Positions 1 to 8,338 of a stretch of 58,971 nt of DNA are shown here, one piece after another (position 1 is the first letter of the stretch; every line of letters starts with the position of its first letter). The DNA comes from an uncultured Marinobacter sp. (GTDB lineage Bacteria; Pseudomonadota; Gammaproteobacteria; Pseudomonadales; Oleiphilaceae): NCBI RefSeq assembly GCF_913055835.1, contig NZ_CAJXKQ010000026.1:1-58971 (forward strand), read 5' to 3'. The position numbers and the translations under genes are program-made. A model generated the notes under the pieces. The model did not search any database and was not told the DNA's origin. It saw nothing but the letters and a program-made list of their open reading frames with translations.

Positions 1-180
1 CCGAGGACAAGCGCACATGGGTGAGGCCGAGCGTTTATGAAGCGAAGCTTCATGCGACAGCCGAACGACAGCAATCTGTGATTGCTGGCTGGACCCGCTT
101 GCGGGTGCTCGTAGCGTGTTTTGGAAAAGCCACTGACATGCCCCGCCCCCGAAATTGGCAAGCTGGGGCAGGGCTCAAAG
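1..180. repeat. right part of a dispersed hairpin repeat plus hairpins
   Basis: The segment ends in agcgtgttttggaaa, the right-arm junction of the hairpin element found whole near 3.9 and 36.1 kb; its left arm should lie outside the window. It also holds small stems: gaagc/gcttc near 43, AGCAATC/GATTGCT near 71-88 and ACCCGC/GCGGGT near 93-107. A GC-rich stem (gccccgcccc ... ggggcagggc, about 139-175) sits just past the stop of the minus-strand acyl-CoA dehydrogenase and could act as its terminator. No gene is visible here. Confidence 0.55.
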
Positions 181-200
181 GCCGGTGAAGTAAAGGCAGA

Positions 201-1340
201 TTAAAGCTTGATCTGCTTGGCAATGAGTTCCTTCATGATCTCGGTGGTCCCTCCGCCGATGGAGAGAATCTTGGCGTCACGATAGAGGCGCTCGACGACG
301 GTTTCCCGCATGTACCCCATGCCACCGAACAGCTGCACCGCTTCCCGGGTGACTTTTTCGCAAACATCTACCGAGAAATTTTTGGCCATGGCCACTTCCT
401 TGATGGGGTTCTTCCCGGCCTGCATCAGGGCGGCGCAGCGGTATGTGTATTCCCTCGCCACGTCGATCTGTGTGGCCATGTCCACCAGTTTGTGGCGGGT
501 CACCTGGAAACCGGCAATATTGCGGCCGAACGCCTTGCGTTGCTGGGTGTATTCCAGTGCTGCCTCATAGGCGAGCTGGGCGGTCATGTAGGCCATGATC
601 GCCAGGCTGAGACGCTCGAACAGAAAGTTGCTCATGATGGCGATGAAGCCGGCGTTTTCGGCGCCGATCAGGCGGTCCGCCGGGACCCGGCAGTCCTCGA
701 AAAACAGCTCGGCGGTGTCGCTTGCCCACCAGCCCATTTTTCGCAGTTTCTTGCCGGTGGAGAAGCCGGGCATGTCCCGGTCGATGAGCAACAGGCTGAT
801 GCCGCCGTGGCCCTCGCCACCGGTGCGCACGGCGACGGTGTAGTGGTCGGCGCGCATGCCGCTGGTAATGAAGGTTTTGCTGCCGTTGACGATGTAATGG
901 TCGCCATCCCGGACTGCCCGGGTTTTCAGGCTGGCGACGTCAGAACCGCCGCCGGGTTCGGTCACCGCGAGGGCGGCGATTTTCTCGCCGCGAAGAACCG
1001 GCGGCACGATTTGTTCACGGATTTCCTTTTTCGCCCATTTGGCCACCGGCGGCAGTCCGATATCCAGTGAGCCAAGACCGGCCACCAGGCCGCCGGAGGT
1101 GGAACGCATCAATTCTTCGGAGACAGCCACTTTAAGGAAAATGTCGCCTTCCCCGATACCACCCAGCGCTTCGGGAAAACCAATGCCCAATAGACCGGCA
1201 TCCCCGGCTTTTTTGTAGAGATCCCTGGGGAATTCACCCGCCTCTTCCCAGTCGTCAATGTGTGGCAGCACGTGGGTTTCGATGAATTTGCGGGCGGTCG
1301 CGCGGACCTGCTGGTGGGTTTCGTTGAAGTAATCGGACAC
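201..1340 (-). CDS. acyl-CoA dehydrogenase
   Basis: FAD-dependent alpha,beta-dehydrogenation of an acyl-CoA, feeding electrons to ETF in fatty-acid or branched-chain catabolism. The 379-residue product has the family layout: N-terminal helical domain, central beta domain with the AVTEPGGGSD motif, and C-terminal helices with QLFGGMGYM and the IGGGTTEIM end. The reading frame stays open upstream to 1493, but the GTG at 1340 (protein begins VSDYFNETHQQ) has a GGGAG ribosome-binding site and gives the normal family length. The substrate cannot be told from sequence. It is transcribed alone, downstream of the rpiA terminator, with a perfect inverted repeat in its upstream region. Confidence 0.9.
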   Translation of the reverse strand: MSDYFNETHQQVRATARKFIETHVLPHIDDWEEAGEFPRDLYKKAGDAGLLGIGFPEALGGIGEGDIFLKVAVSEELMRSTSGGLVAGLGSLDIGLPPVAKWAKKEIREQIVPPVLRGEKIAALAVTEPGGGSDVASLKTRAVRDGDHYIVNGSKTFITSGMRADHYTVAVRTGGEGHGGISLLLIDRDMPGFSTGKKLRKMGWWASDTAELFFEDCRVPADRLIGAENAGFIAIMSNFLFERLSLAIMAYMTAQLAYEAALEYTQQRKAFGRNIAGFQVTRHKLVDMATQIDVAREYTYRCAALMQAGKNPIKEVAMAKNFSVDVCEKVTREAVQLFGGMGYMRETVVERLYRDAKILSIGGGTTEIMKELIAKQIKL

Positions 1341-1394
1341 GGTGGAGCTCCCTCTGATCGGAATCAATGCCGAGCAGTGTCGCCCAAATATCGA

Positions 1395-1414
1395 AACCAA
1401 GCAAGCGCTTGGTT
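1395..1414. promoter_or_regulatory. candidate operator of the acyl-CoA dehydrogenase gene
   Basis: Perfect inverted repeat AACCAAGC-aagc-GCTTGGTT, 55 bp upstream of the dehydrogenase GTG and before the rpiA terminator. Size and symmetry fit a TetR-family repressor site, as is common for catabolic acyl-CoA dehydrogenases. The cognate regulator is not identified. Confidence 0.5.
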
Positions 1415-1432
1415 GTTGGTGTGCCAGGCAAT

Positions 1433-1462
1433 AAAAAAGCTGGCCCGAAAGGCCAGCTTTGA
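1433..1462 (-). terminator. rho-independent terminator of rpiA
   Basis: On the minus strand, AAAGCTGGCC-TTTC-GGGCCAGCTTT is followed by a T run, 24 bp past the rpiA stop. Confidence 0.85.
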
Positions 1463-1485
1463 CAATCAAGCAGCGAAGGGACCGG

Positions 1486-2166
1486 TCAGGCACCCTCGCT
1501 CGAGATGGTTTTTACGCCGTCCTTGGTGCCAAGCAGCAGCAGGTCCGCGCGGCGGCGGGCGAACAGGCCATTGGTGACCACGCCAACGATGTTGTTCAGT
1601 TGCTCTTCCACCCGGATCGGTTGGGAGATATCCATGTTGTGGACATCGATAATAATGTTGCCGTTGTCGGTGACAACGCCTTCCCGGTAAACCGGGTCGC
1701 CGCCCAGTTTCACGATTTCCCGGCCAACATGGCTGCGGGCCATCGGGATGACTTCCACCGGCAGCGGAAAACTGCCCAGAATGCCGACCATCTTGGAATC
1801 ATCGGCAATGCAGATGAAGGTCTTGGCGACCGCTGCCACGATCTTCTCCCGGGTCAGTGCAGCACCGCCACCCTTGATGAGTTCCAGGCGCTCGTTGGTT
1901 TCATCGGCGCCGTCCACGTAGAACTCAATCTCACCGGCGCTGTTGAGGTCGTATACTGGAATGCCGTGGCTCTTCAGCCGCTCGGCGGTTGCTTCCGAGC
2001 TGGCAACGGCACCATCGAATTCGGTTTTCAGTTCCGCGAGCATGTCGATGAAGAAATTGGCCGTGCTGCCGGTACCAACACCGATCACGCTTTCGCTATC
2101 GAGGCGGGGGGCGATGTAATCAATGGCGGCTTTGGCGACGGCTTTTTTCAGTTCGTCCTGGGTCAT
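1486..2166 (-). CDS. rpiA: ribose-5-phosphate isomerase A
   Basis: Interconverts ribose-5-phosphate and ribulose-5-phosphate in the non-oxidative pentose phosphate pathway (cytosol). The product begins [18 protein letters not shown], very close to the E. coli N-terminus. It carries the phosphate-binding [11 protein letters not shown] loop, the DGADE motif with the catalytic acid, and the [11 protein letters not shown] segment. An in-frame ATG six codons upstream exists, but the start at 2166 has GGAG at good spacing and matches the family. It is divergent from ilvA, as in many gammaproteobacteria. Confidence 0.95.
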   Translation of the reverse strand: MTQDELKKAVAKAAIDYIAPRLDSESVIGVGTGSTANFFIDMLAELKTEFDGAVASSEATAERLKSHGIPVYDLNSAGEIEFYVDGADETNERLELIKGGGAALTREKIVAAVAKTFICIADDSKMVGILGSFPLPVEVIPMARSHVGREIVKLGGDPVYREGVVTDNGNIIIDVHNMDISQPIRVEEQLNNIVGVVTNGLFARRRADLLLLGTKDGVKTISSEGA

Positions 2167-2317
2167 CTGGGGCTCCGGCTGCAAATCAGGTTGGCTTTGG
2201 GCGGATTATAACGCTTAAGCACCCTCTGCTTATAGACGGCTGCCGTGCAAACTTTCTACACTGTGGGCTTTTCTCAGCCAGCCATCACTCATACACCAAC
2301 CAAAAGCCGGAACTGCT

Positions 2318-3853
2318 ATGCCGCAACGCTACATCAAGAAGATTCTCGATGCGCGCGTCTATGACGTGGCCATCGAAACACCCCTGACTGAAGCCCGTAG
2401 TCTGTCCAAGCGCTTTGGCAACAATATTCTGCTCAAGCGTGAAGACCTTCAGCCGGTGTTTTCCTTCAAGATTCGCGGTGCCTATAACCGGATTGCGCAG
2501 CTTTCCGAGGAGCAAAAGGCCAAGGGCGTGATCTGTGCCTCTGCCGGCAATCATGCTCAGGGCGTAGCGCTTGCGGCCAAGAACCTGGGTATCAAGGCGG
2601 TGATCGTGATGCCCCAGACCACGCCCGAGATCAAGGTGCGCTCTGTGCGTGACCATGGCGCCAAAGTGGTCCTGAAAGGCGACGCCTTCGACGAAGCCGC
2701 TGCTCATGCCCAGGAACTGATCGAAAAACACGGTTACACCTACATTCCACCGTACGACGATCCCGATGTGATCGCCGGCCAGGGCACGGTGGCCATGGAG
2801 ATCATGTGGCAATTCAGCAAGCCTATCCACGCGATCTTTATTTGTGTTGGCGGCGGCGGGCTGATTGCCGGTATGGCTGCCTACATCAAGTACCTGCGCC
2901 CGGAGATCAAGGTCATCGGCGTTGAGCCGGAAGACTCCAACTGCCTGCAGGCTGCCATGAAGGCGGGCAAGCGGGTGGTGCTGGACGAAGTGGGCATCTT
3001 TGCCGACGGCGTGGCCGTGAAACAGATTGGCAAGCACCCCTGGGAAATCTGCAAGGACTATGTCGATGAGGTGATCACCGTATCCACCGATGAAATCTGC
3101 GCCGCCATCAAGGATGTGTTCGAGGACACTCGCTCCATCGCCGAGCCGGCCGGTGCCCTTGGCGTGGCGGGCATCAAGAAATACATCGAGCGGGAAAAGG
3201 TTGAGGGTGAAAACCTGATCGCCACCCTCAGCGGTGCCAACATGAACTTTGACCGTCTGCGTTATATTTCCGAGCGAACGGAAGTGGGTGAAAAGCGCGA
3301 GGCAATCCTGGCCGTGACCATCCCGGAAAAGCCGGGTGCCTTCAAGACCTTTATCAACGCCCTGCACAAGCGCAGCATCACCGAGTTCAACTACCGCTAT
3401 GCGGATGCCACCAATGCGACGATTTTCGTGGGCATCCAGATTGCAGCGGGTGGCCACGGCCGTGAGGACCTGGTGCAAGACCTTCGGGAGAGCGGCTACT
3501 CGGTGGTGGACCTGACTGACAGCGACCTGGCCAAGCAGCACATTCGCCACATGGTGGGCGGTCACGCGCCGACCATCACCAACGAGAAAGTGTTCCAGTT
3601 CGAGTTTCCGGAGCGTCCGGGGGCGTTGCTGAAATTCCTGATGTCACTGGGTACCCGCTGGAATATCTCCATGTTCCACTATCGCAACCACGGCGCCGCC
3701 TACAGCCGAGTTCTGCTTGGTGCCCAGGTGGACGACGATGAGGTTCAGGATTTCGAGAAAATGCTGGATAAGGTCGGCTTCCGTTACGAAAACATGACGG
3801 ACAATGAGGCTTATCAGCTGTTTCTTGGGCAGGGTAACGCGCGTTCGAGTTAA
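2318..3853 (+). CDS. ilvA: threonine ammonia-lyase, biosynthetic
   Basis: PLP-dependent conversion of threonine to 2-oxobutanoate, the first committed step of isoleucine synthesis. The 511-residue product matches the long allosteric form (E. coli about 514). The PLP-binding lysine lies in SFKIRGAYNR near residue 51 and the glycine-rich phosphate loop is VGGGGLIAG near 180. Two ACT-like regulatory domains follow from about residue 330 (TIPEKPGAFKTF and FEFPERPGALLKF), so isoleucine feedback is expected. The dispersed hairpin element lies just behind the stop and may end transcription. Confidence 0.96.
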   Translation: MPQRYIKKILDARVYDVAIETPLTEARSLSKRFGNNILLKREDLQPVFSFKIRGAYNRIAQLSEEQKAKGVICASAGNHAQGVALAAKNLGIKAVIVMPQTTPEIKVRSVRDHGAKVVLKGDAFDEAAAHAQELIEKHGYTYIPPYDDPDVIAGQGTVAMEIMWQFSKPIHAIFICVGGGGLIAGMAAYIKYLRPEIKVIGVEPEDSNCLQAAMKAGKRVVLDEVGIFADGVAVKQIGKHPWEICKDYVDEVITVSTDEICAAIKDVFEDTRSIAEPAGALGVAGIKKYIEREKVEGENLIATLSGANMNFDRLRYISERTEVGEKREAILAVTIPEKPGAFKTFINALHKRSITEFNYRYADATNATIFVGIQIAAGGHGREDLVQDLRESGYSVVDLTDSDLAKQHIRHMVGGHAPTITNEKVFQFEFPERPGALLKFLMSLGTRWNISMFHYRNHGAAYSRVLLGAQVDDDEVQDFEKMLDKVGFRYENMTDNEAYQLFLGQGNARSS

Positions 3854-3865
3854 CTCTGGGTAGGT

Positions 3866-3970
3866 CAGGGTCTGGTAGAGCTTTCCAAAACTGTGCGGAG
3901 CCATGGATGGCGGAGCCAAGCGTACAGGGACGTATCTACAGCGTGTTTTGGAAAGCTCTACCAGACCCTG
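3866..3970. repeat. dispersed hairpin element, complete copy 1
   Basis: A perfect 26-bp inverted repeat (cagggtctggtagagctttccaaaac and its complement) encloses about 53 bp containing gcggagccatggatggcgg. The core matches copies at 36118-36229 and 58891-58971, but the outer arm sequence differs in each copy while staying self-complementary. It lies between ilvA and the next small gene. Confidence 0.85.
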
Positions 3971-4122
3971 GCCGGTCGCCGTACACAAAGCTTACCTAAT
4001 TTTAATCTGTCAAAAATTGTAAAAACAAAGATAGGTGTTAGTCTTTCTCCTGATTCTTGAAAGCAAGAATAGCTCCCTGATTTACCAACACTTTCAAAAC
4101 TGCATTTTGAGGAACCGAAGCC

Positions 4123-4284
4123 ATGGGCGGCAAGCCTGACATCATCAAAGCCATTGTGCTCATTTTTGCCATCGGCCTTGTGATCACGGGTTTCACATCC
4201 ATCCACGCTTCCGAAGACAAAGAGGCTCGAGCCGCCAATCTGGTTGGCTCCGTTCAGGTCATGGGTCAGCCGCTGAACCGGTAA
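4123..4284 (+). CDS. small single-pass membrane protein, hypothetical
   Basis: A 53-codon reading frame starting MGGKPDIIKAIVLIFAIGLVITGF, with a GAGGAA ribosome-binding site 8 nt upstream of the ATG. It has one hydrophobic segment (about residues 8-25) followed by a short charged, probably periplasmic tail (SEDKEARAAN). Its last 19 bases overlap the end of the convergent cyclo-ligase gene. The AT-rich DNA before it (about 3990-4110) could hold a promoter, and a small stem attcttg/caagaat occurs near 4055. The family is not recognised and no function is proposed. Confidence 0.6.
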   Translation: MGGKPDIIKAIVLIFAIGLVITGFTSIHASEDKEARAANLVGSVQVMGQPLNR

Positions 4285-4901
4285 CGTCGCTTGTCTGTCA
4301 CCACGCTGTGCAGGGGCACGTCCCAGGGCTCTGTTGGCAGCTTTTCCACTTTTTGAAAATCATGGGCCAGGCCAATCAGTTTCGGCGCCAGTCTTGGTCG
4401 TATCCGGCTAAAGGCAAAGGTTCGGTCATAGAACCCGCCTCCCATTCCCAGTCTTCCACCCTCTTCATCAAAGCCCACTAGCGGAAACAGTACCGCGTCC
4501 AGTGCCCAGGCCGGGCGGCGCAGGCCTTTGCTGAACGCCGGCTCGGGGATGCCAAAGCGGTTGGCGGTGAGTTCTACGCCGTCGTAGTAGGGGCTGAAAA
4601 CCAGCCTGCCTTGGTGGATCGGATGAAGTACCGGCAGATAGAAGCGGATGCCTTTGCGACGGGCGATGTCCAGGTAGACGTGGGGATCAATTTCGCCATC
4701 GTTGGGCAGATAGATGGCAATGTGCCGTGCGCGGTGCAGGTCCGGATTTTTCAGAAGATTCAGTGCGAGGTATTCGGCAGCCTGTTGTTGCTGCTCAAAA
4801 GTCAGCTCCCGCCGATGTCGTCGCAGGGTTTTGCGAAGTGCGCTGCGTGAGAGGGTATCCGGATGGGTCTGGAACGGTTGAGGCTCGATAAACTGGCTCA
4901 A
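4266..4901 (-). CDS. ygfA: 5-formyltetrahydrofolate cyclo-ligase
   Basis: ATP-dependent conversion of 5-formyl-THF to 5,10-methenyl-THF. The product shows the family's HRRELTFEQQQQAA N-terminal region, IAIYLPNDGEID, and the C-terminal GRLGMGGGFYDRTF signature. The frame is open up to an ATG at 4949, but that would overlap the 6S RNA. A TTG at 4901 (LSQFIEPQPFQ) starts just after the RNA's 3' end and gives 211 residues, normal for the family, so it is preferred with moderate certainty. The ygfA-ssrS-zapA order is conserved across gammaproteobacteria, and the gene is probably co-transcribed with 6S RNA. Confidence 0.92.
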   Translation of the reverse strand: MSQFIEPQPFQTHPDTLSRSALRKTLRRHRRELTFEQQQQAAEYLALNLLKNPDLHRARHIAIYLPNDGEIDPHVYLDIARRKGIRFYLPVLHPIHQGRLVFSPYYDGVELTANRFGIPEPAFSKGLRRPAWALDAVLFPLVGFDEEGGRLGMGGGFYDRTFAFSRIRPRLAPKLIGLAHDFQKVEKLPTEPWDVPLHSVVTDKRRYRFSG

Positions 4902-4907
4902 AATAAA

Positions 4908-5087
4908 GCTTCCCGGGCTGCCGTTATCGGATGTGGCCCTTGAACCCAAAGTTCAAGGTCGGTGGCCGCTGTGACATATTAGGCTTTCCCCTGTCGGGGA
5001 CGTGCTCACAATGCCCTGAAGTAGCCACCTGGGTAGTGCGCATCGGCTCGAGGACGTATCCGACTATCCCGAACAGCCCAGGAAGTT
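4908..5087 (-). ncRNA. ssrS: 6S RNA
   Basis: About 180 nt between zapA and the cyclo-ligase gene, the classic ssrS position. The ends pair (CTTCCTGGGCTG near the 5' end with CAGCCCGGGAAG near the 3' end). The 3' half contains CCTTGAACTTTGGGTTCAAGG, nearly the E. coli hairpin, and the GTGGCTAC / GTGAGCACGT side is also 6S-like. 6S RNA binds sigma70 RNA polymerase as an open-promoter mimic in stationary phase. The ends are inferred from the closing stem and the -10 box. Confidence 0.93.
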
Positions 5088-5093
5088 AGGCTC

Positions 5094-5099
5094 ATTATA
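5094..5099 (-). promoter_or_regulatory. -10 box of the 6S RNA promoter
   Basis: TATAAT on the minus strand, about 7 nt before the inferred 5' end of 6S RNA. This is a perfect sigma70 -10 hexamer. Confidence 0.7.
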
Positions 5100-5149
5100 C
5101 GGGCAGTGTCGGGGCCGATTGCAACACCTGTCTGAGATTCTCTGCGGAT

Positions 5150-5446
5150 TTAACGGCCCGATCCATCACCCAGGGCGCCGTCCAGTTTGTTGTCCATCGC
5201 CCGCAGCAGAGTGCTGGTAGCATCCGACATGGTGTCGCGCTCCAGCAGTTCGTGAGTAATGTTCAGAGCCGCCATGACGGCAATGCGTTCGGTGCCGAAA
5301 ACCTTCCCGCCGGCACGGATTTCCCGCATTTTGCTGTCCAGGTGCCGGGCAGCGCGCAGCAAAGCCTCCTGCTCCTCCTCGGGGCAGGCGACCAGGTATT
5401 CCTTATCGAGGATCTTCACCTCAACCGTGGTGGATTGCTGTGCCAT
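5150..5446 (-). CDS. zapA: cell division protein ZapA
   Basis: Small Z-ring-associated protein that bundles FtsZ filaments. It has 98 residues: an N-terminal beta part (TTVEVKILDKEYLVACP) then helices with AARHLDSKMREIR and the conserved GTERIAVMAALNITHELL. The start overlaps the stop of the upstream 68-codon gene (TGATG), so the two are translationally coupled. It sits directly upstream of ssrS. Confidence 0.95.
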   Translation of the reverse strand: MAQQSTTVEVKILDKEYLVACPEEEQEALLRAARHLDSKMREIRAGGKVFGTERIAVMAALNITHELLERDTMSDATSTLLRAMDNKLDGALGDGSGR

Positions 5447-5652
5447 CAGTGATGCTCCAGGGCCCTAAGGCGGCTGATCATGGCTTCGATCTTGTGCTTC
5501 GCGTGATCGTTTTTCTGCACCAGCTGGGCCCGTTCCCGGTTCCAGTCATCCTGCAGTTCCCGCAATGTAGCGTTGTCCCGCTCAAGTTTCTGACAGCGTT
5601 CAATCAGCCTGTCCAGCTTGTCCGCTAATGCCTGTACTTCGGACTGTTCCAT
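5446..5652 (-). CDS. ZapB-like coiled-coil protein (TIGR02449 type)
   Basis: A 68-residue protein that is nearly all coiled coil (ALADKLDRLIERCQKLERDNATLRELQDDW...). Its size and position immediately before zapA match the TIGR02449 family found next to zapA in pseudomonads and relatives, thought to act in division like ZapB. The start and stop of the pair overlap. Function is inferred from context and structure, not from a catalytic motif. Confidence 0.85.
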   Translation of the reverse strand: MEQSEVQALADKLDRLIERCQKLERDNATLRELQDDWNRERAQLVQKNDHAKHKIEAMISRLRALEHH

Positions 5653-5755
5653 GACGTGTCCAGCAGTGGTTTGAGGATATTAAGCTCAACTATAAGTGTG
5701 GACGCTAAGTCGGTCAATTTACAGGCTTGTCATTGCGCTACCGGCGTGATGCCCA

Positions 5756-7030
5756 TCACTGATCTGCGCCCTCGCCAAAGCCCAGTCGGCGGCTCTGGCG
5801 CCATGTGTTGAAGGCCGGGATCAGCGCCACTGCAAAGGCGGCAGCCGGAACCAGGGCCAGTAACGTCCATTCCTCGGGCGTCAATGGACGAAGTTCAATC
5901 TGCAGGCCATAGTTGGCCAGTAACCATGGGCTCGCCAGCGCAAGGCCCGCCATGCCAAGGGCCAGGGCCATCACGCAGGCTGTCAGGGCAAGAGCCACGC
6001 ACTCCAGGATGTACAGGGAGGCAATCAACGCCGGAGAGGCACCGGTTGCCCTCAGCACCGCAATTTCATGGGCTCTCTGGGCCTGGAGGGTCAGAAGTAC
6101 GGCAATCAGCCCGATCAGGCTGGTAATCACAACAAAACCGGTGATGCCCACCAATGCCCTCTCAAATTGGCCCATCAGACGCCAGAGTTCGCTCAGGGCA
6201 ACACCCGGGAGGATGGCCGAGAGCGGCTCGCCGGCAAACTGGTTGATCTCCCGTTGTATCCGGAAGGTCAACACCTGCCGTTCGATGCCGATAAAGGCGG
6301 CGGTAATGGCGTCGGGTGTGAAATCGCGGCGTGCCGCCTGCTCCCGGGTGAGTGTCCGGCCTGGAATGGCGACTCCGGATTCCCAGCCCACGTGCATGGC
6401 TTCCATGCCATCCAGGCCGATGTACACCGCCTGGTCCACCGGGGTCCCGGTGGGCGCCAGGATCCCGGTAACGGTAAACGGCGTGTCGTCGTGGTTGGAG
6501 AAGCTGGTGCGACCGCCGCCGTGGGAAAGCACAATCTCCTCGCCCACCTGATGCGCCAGCGAACGGGCAACGCCCGCGCCCAGCACAACGTCAAAGACCC
6601 CTTCAAACCACTGGCCTTCTGCCAGTTCGAGTGGCAGATCGCGGCCGTAACGGAAGTGCTTCAAAAAGTTCTCGTCGGTCGCGACGACACGATTGCCGCG
6701 ATAGCTGTCACCCAGGGAAATTGGTATCAGCCAGTCGAGGCGGGAATCCTCTTTCAGGCTCTGATAGGTCGACCAGCGAATGTTATTGGTGGCATCGCCA
6801 ATATGAAACACGGTGTACAGCAGCAGGTTTAGCTGGCCACTTCGGGCTCCGACGATCAGGTCGGTACCGCTGATGGTGCTGGTGAAGGACTGTTTGACCT
6901 CCGTGCGCAGGTACTGGATGCCCAGCAACAGGGAAACACTCAGGGTCAGGGTCAGGCAGACCAGGGCCAGTACCTTTCTCCGGTGCCACAGGCTGGCCAG
7001 GGCCAGTGTCAAAGCGAGGCGCGCTTTCAT
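5756..7030 (-). CDS. FtsX/MacB-type ABC permease, ZrgB-like
   Basis: Integral membrane permease of 424 residues. It has an N-terminal transmembrane helix (near residue 20), a large periplasmic region, and three C-terminal helices around residues 285-410 (VGITGFVVITSLIGLIAVLL etc.), the MacB/FtsX topology. It overlaps the upstream ATPase gene by ATGA, so they form one transporter. The neighbouring His-rich DUF2796 protein and DUF3299 protein make this resemble the Zrg zinc-uptake locus described in Vibrio cholerae. Zinc as the substrate is an inference from that context. Confidence 0.85.
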   Translation of the reverse strand: MKARLALTLALASLWHRRKVLALVCLTLTLSVSLLLGIQYLRTEVKQSFTSTISGTDLIVGARSGQLNLLLYTVFHIGDATNNIRWSTYQSLKEDSRLDWLIPISLGDSYRGNRVVATDENFLKHFRYGRDLPLELAEGQWFEGVFDVVLGAGVARSLAHQVGEEIVLSHGGGRTSFSNHDDTPFTVTGILAPTGTPVDQAVYIGLDGMEAMHVGWESGVAIPGRTLTREQAARRDFTPDAITAAFIGIERQVLTFRIQREINQFAGEPLSAILPGVALSELWRLMGQFERALVGITGFVVITSLIGLIAVLLTLQAQRAHEIAVLRATGASPALIASLYILECVALALTACVMALALGMAGLALASPWLLANYGLQIELRPLTPEEWTLLALVPAAAFAVALIPAFNTWRQSRRLGFGEGADQ

Positions 7031-7743
7031 GTGCGGTCACCTCGCAGTTCCAGATGATTACCAAAATGACGGGCGAGGGACTGGTCGTGACTGACGAACA
7101 GGACCGAAGTGTTGTGCCGGTGGGCGAGATGCAGAAGCAGTTCCAGGAACCGGTCACGGTTGTCAGTATCCAGTGCCGAGGTGGGCTCGTCCGCGAGAAT
7201 CAGGCCGGGAGCTCCGATTAGCGCCCGGGCGGCGGCAATCCGTTGTTGCTGGCCAATGCTGAGGCGGGTGACTTTTCGCTGCCAGTGATCTTCGGGGATC
7301 GACAGGGCGGCAAGTAATCGCTCAGCTTCCTCTGGGGCGCCCGGTTCGGCGCGCTGTTTGCGCAATTCAGAGAGCCTGCAGGGTAGGGTGACATTGGCGC
7401 GGGTGTTCAGGTAGGGCACCAGATTGAACTGCTGGAAGATGACACCCATGTGGTCGGCCCGGAACTGGTCCCGGGCACCGGCGCCAAGTCGGTGTATATC
7501 TGTCCCGAGTACTCGAACAGAGCCAGTGTTCGGGCGAAGCATGCCTGCAAGAAGGCTGAGGAGTGTGCTTTTTCCGCTGCCGCTGGGGCCGTGCAGGAAT
7601 AGATGGTCGCCACGTTTCAGAGTCATATCCGGAAAACTGAGGGGCGCCTGAACAGGGTCCCAGGAAAAGCCCAGCCCGCTGACTTCGATGGCGGTTTCAG
7701 CGTTCGGGGAACTGTTGCTGGTTGAGTCTGTCTTGCTGGTCAT
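7027..7743 (-). CDS. ABC transporter ATP-binding protein, ZrgC-like
   Basis: LolD/MacB-type ATPase of 238 residues with Walker A GPSGSGKST, a Q-loop (GVIFQQFNLVPYL), the signature LSIGQQQRIAAARAL, Walker B LILADEPTSALD and an H-loop (VLFVSHD). The frame is open to 8109, but the ATG at 7743 (MTSKTDSTSNSS) gives a normal ATPase length and leaves room for the divergent DUF3299 gene. The stop overlaps the permease start (ATGA). It supplies energy to the permease next door. Confidence 0.88.
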   Translation of the reverse strand: MTSKTDSTSNSSPNAETAIEVSGLGFSWDPVQAPLSFPDMTLKRGDHLFLHGPSGSGKSTLLSLLAGMLRPNTGSVRVLGTDIHRLGAGARDQFRADHMGVIFQQFNLVPYLNTRANVTLPCRLSELRKQRAEPGAPEEAERLLAALSIPEDHWQRKVTRLSIGQQQRIAAARALIGAPGLILADEPTSALDTDNRDRFLELLLHLAHRHNTSVLFVSHDQSLARHFGNHLELRGDRT

Positions 7744-7810
7744 GTTGGTTGCTGTCTGCCCGGTGTATGATGGCGGTTTCCGTATTTCACTGTCAGGAGT
7801 CTGTGGTCCA

Positions 7811-8332
7811 ATGATGTCTGCCCCGGCGCGTTTGCGCTTTGCGCTGCCCCCTCTCGCCGCGCTTGCCCTGGTGCTCTTGTTTCCGGCTTTTGGCCAGGCC
7901 GAAACCCGCGAGATCGACTGGCTTGAGCTTATGCCCGCCGAGGACCTGGCGCTGCTGGAGAATATGCCAGAGATTGAGCATGAGGGCGACGGCCCGCCAC
8001 TTTTGCCGGACGAGATCATGACCGGTCGGGTTGTGCCGGAGATGGGCAATGTGGAAGGGCGCATCCCCGGTTTCGTGGTGCCTCTGAAGACAACCGAGGA
8101 TATGCGCATACTGGAGTTCTTCCTGGTGCCCTACTACGGTGCCTGTATTCATGTGCCGCCACCGCCCCCGAATCAGATCATTCACGTCAAGTACAAGGAA
8201 GGTTTCACGCTTGAGGCCCTGTACGATCCGGTCTGGATCGAAGGCAAACTGGTGATCGACCGCACCGAGAATGACATCGGCACCTCTTCGTATTCTATGG
8301 TTGCAACCGGGGTTGAGCCCTACGAAGAATAA
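7811..8332 (+). CDS. DUF3299 periplasmic protein
   Basis: About 173 residues with a Sec signal peptide (RLRFALPPLAALALVLLFPAFGQA). The mature part has the DUF3299 hallmarks: IPGFVVPLK, ILEFFLVPYYGACIHVPPPPPNQI and VWIEGKL. An AGGAG site lies 13 nt before the first of two adjacent ATGs (7811, 7814). It is divergent from the ATPase and convergent with the DUF2796 gene. DUF3299 proteins accompany ZrgABC-type zinc uptake genes in vibrios, so an accessory periplasmic role in metal uptake is likely. No enzymatic motif was recognised. Confidence 0.85.
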   Translation: MMSAPARLRFALPPLAALALVLLFPAFGQAETREIDWLELMPAEDLALLENMPEIEHEGDGPPLLPDEIMTGRVVPEMGNVEGRIPGFVVPLKTTEDMRILEFFLVPYYGACIHVPPPPPNQIIHVKYKEGFTLEALYDPVWIEGKLVIDRTENDIGTSSYSMVATGVEPYEE

Positions 8333-8338
8333 ATGCTG

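Noticed and set aside
2285..3565. Antisense frame of about 426 codons inside ilvA
   Set aside because: ilvA is complete and conserved on the plus strand; the antisense frame is a codon-bias shadow.
4902..4949. Longer N-terminus of the cyclo-ligase from the ATG at 4949
   Set aside because: It would be translated from the 3' part of 6S RNA, and the extra residues are not conserved-looking.
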